This document shows positions 63,048 through 64,000 of a stretch of DNA of 64,000 nt, one piece after another. This stretch comes from Komagataeibacter sp. FNDCF1 (GTDB lineage: Bacteria > Pseudomonadota > Alphaproteobacteria > Acetobacterales > Acetobacteraceae): assembly GCF_021295335.1 (NCBI RefSeq), contig NZ_JAIWOT010000001.1:1739001-1803000 (forward strand), written 5' to 3'. Made by a program: the position numbers and the translations under genes. The first letter of the stretch is position 1; the number at the start of each line of letters is the position of its first letter. The notes beneath the pieces were generated by a model. That model had not been told where the DNA came from. It saw nothing but the letters and a program-made list of their open reading frames with translations, and searched no databases.

Positions 63048-64000
63048 AGCGTTTTCTTTTCAATCTGGTTCATATCCAGCGGCGGTGAAGAAGTTGGCGC
63101 ATTCTGTGGGTGTGAACAGATCGATGAGAGAACCGATCCTGTCCCACAGAGCGTCGCGTGTGCGTTCGGCGGCGCGGCGCAGATGGGCCTTGAGTTTTGA
63201 GAAGGCCATCTCGATCGGGTTGAAGTCAGGGCTGTAGGGCGGCAGAAACAGGAGAGTTGCACCAGCGGTCTCGATTGCTGCCTGCACGGCCGCTCCCTTG
63301 TGGGAGCCGAGATTGTCCATCACGACCACATCGCCCGGTCGCAGGTCCGGCACGAGGACACGCTCGACATAGATCTGGAAGCTCCGGCCGTTGATCGGCC
63401 CGTCCAGCACCATCGGTGCGACCAGGCCGGTCAGCCTCAGGCCCGCGATGAAGGTGGTTGTTTTCCAGTGCCCATGGGGAACGGCCGAGCGCAGCCGCTG
63501 GCCGCGCGGGGCACGACCGTAGCGTCGTGCCATGTTGGTCGACGCCCAGGTCTCATCAATGAACACAAGGCGATCGGGATCGAGATCGGGCTGAGCGTCG
63601 AACCAGTCCTGCCGACGCTTCAGGACGTCCGGTCGGTCTTGCTCTGCCGCATGGGCTGTCTTTTTTTCCATGTGATCCGGTGCCGGGCACAGAAGCGCCA
63701 CAGCGTGCCGACGCTAAAATGATGCCCTTCTTCAGCCAGTTGCGCCCGGATTTCGACCAGCGTCAGGTCATCCTTCTCGTCGATCAGGGCGCGAATACGC
63801 GCGGCCTGCGCCTCGATCCGGCCTGAGAGGCGATCACCGCCTCGCGGCTTCGGCGTGACACTCCCGGTCTCTCGGGCCAGGGTACACCAACGGATCGCAC
63901 TGGCTGGACTGACACCAAACCGTTCGGCGGCCTGGCGGCGGGACAGGCCACCGGACACGGCTGCTACAACACGTTCACGAAGATCCAGAGACAGCGTACG
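63048..64000 (-). mobile_element. IS630-family element E (runs off the window)
   Basis: It starts at a TA within the CTAG shared with IS1182 copy 2, with the end GAGCGTTTTCTTTTC followed by CTGGTTCATATCCAGCGG, which is shared with element C. The other end is beyond the window. Confidence 0.85.
63060..64000 (-). CDS. IS630-family transposase of element E, two frames (5' end outside window)
   Basis: The upstream frame (from beyond 64000 to 63620) has the [23 protein letters not shown] and [20 protein letters not shown]. The downstream frame (about 63701-63060) has the DDE core: [32 protein letters not shown] and [20 protein letters not shown]. They overlap at a run of A residues (ATGGAAAAAAAGAC, about 63660-63672), a likely frameshift site. 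Confidence 0.87.

Overview
The window is GC-rich alphaproteobacterial DNA, most likely from an acetic acid bacterium (Acetobacteraceae, Komagataeibacter/Gluconacetobacter type). The main support is two 930-bp IS5-family elements of the IS1031 type (one with a 3-bp TCA duplication), together with a Trb-type conjugation cluster, an RND pump and a very dense load of insertion sequences. It reads as accessory DNA, either a plasmid or a chromosomal island. No rRNA, tRNA, CRISPR array or replication origin was seen.

Layout. 1-1332: 3' part of an RND outer membrane factor. 1.34-8.33 kb: a reduced Mu-like phage element. It starts with a roughly 1.2-kb non-coding stretch rich in stem-loops, followed by a Mu-type DNA-binding protein, a broken ParB-like gene, a protein built of four repeated HTH-like units, a Mor-type activator, the head protease, the major head protein and a right end with two TGTCCCGCA repeats. 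That right end sits inside the signal-peptide region of the RND adaptor gene. 8.3-12.4 kb: RND adaptor and pump. 12.4-13.3 kb: a LysR regulator. 13.35-22.3 kb (minus strand): trbBCDEJLFGI plus a DUF2274-type gene; trbB has lost its 5' part to an IS66 element (22.3-24.9 kb).

25-35 kb is a block of redox and detoxification genes with several regulators: an ArsR regulator, an Old Yellow Enzyme, an O-methyltransferase, AraC, TetR and LysR regulators, an isochorismatase-like hydrolase, a beta-hydroxyacid dehydrogenase broken by an IS1031-type element, and a short-chain dehydrogenase. 35.9-48.6 kb is an IS graveyard. It holds two IS630 copies head to head with an IS5/IS427 element exactly in the junction, an IS66 inserted in a LysR gene and itself split by two IS110-family elements, an IS1182 and an IS427 remnant; a quinone-oxidoreductase-like gene survives between them.

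49.4-61.6 kb holds the most interesting metabolic locus. On one strand are an OsmC-like protein, an acyl-CoA-dehydrogenase-like flavoenzyme, a rubredoxin/FAD-reductase fusion, a three-gene NrtA/CynA-type ABC transporter and cyanase, then an alginate-export-type porin (split by two nested IS630 elements) and a GAF/AAA+/Fis activator of the sigma-54 type with a variant GAFTGA loop. The suggested logic is uptake of a small nitrogen compound, its redox conversion by a flavoenzyme fed by the rubredoxin reductase, and removal of cyanate by cyanase; the substrate is not known. The window ends in a second IS1182, inserted at the activator's stop codon, and another IS630.
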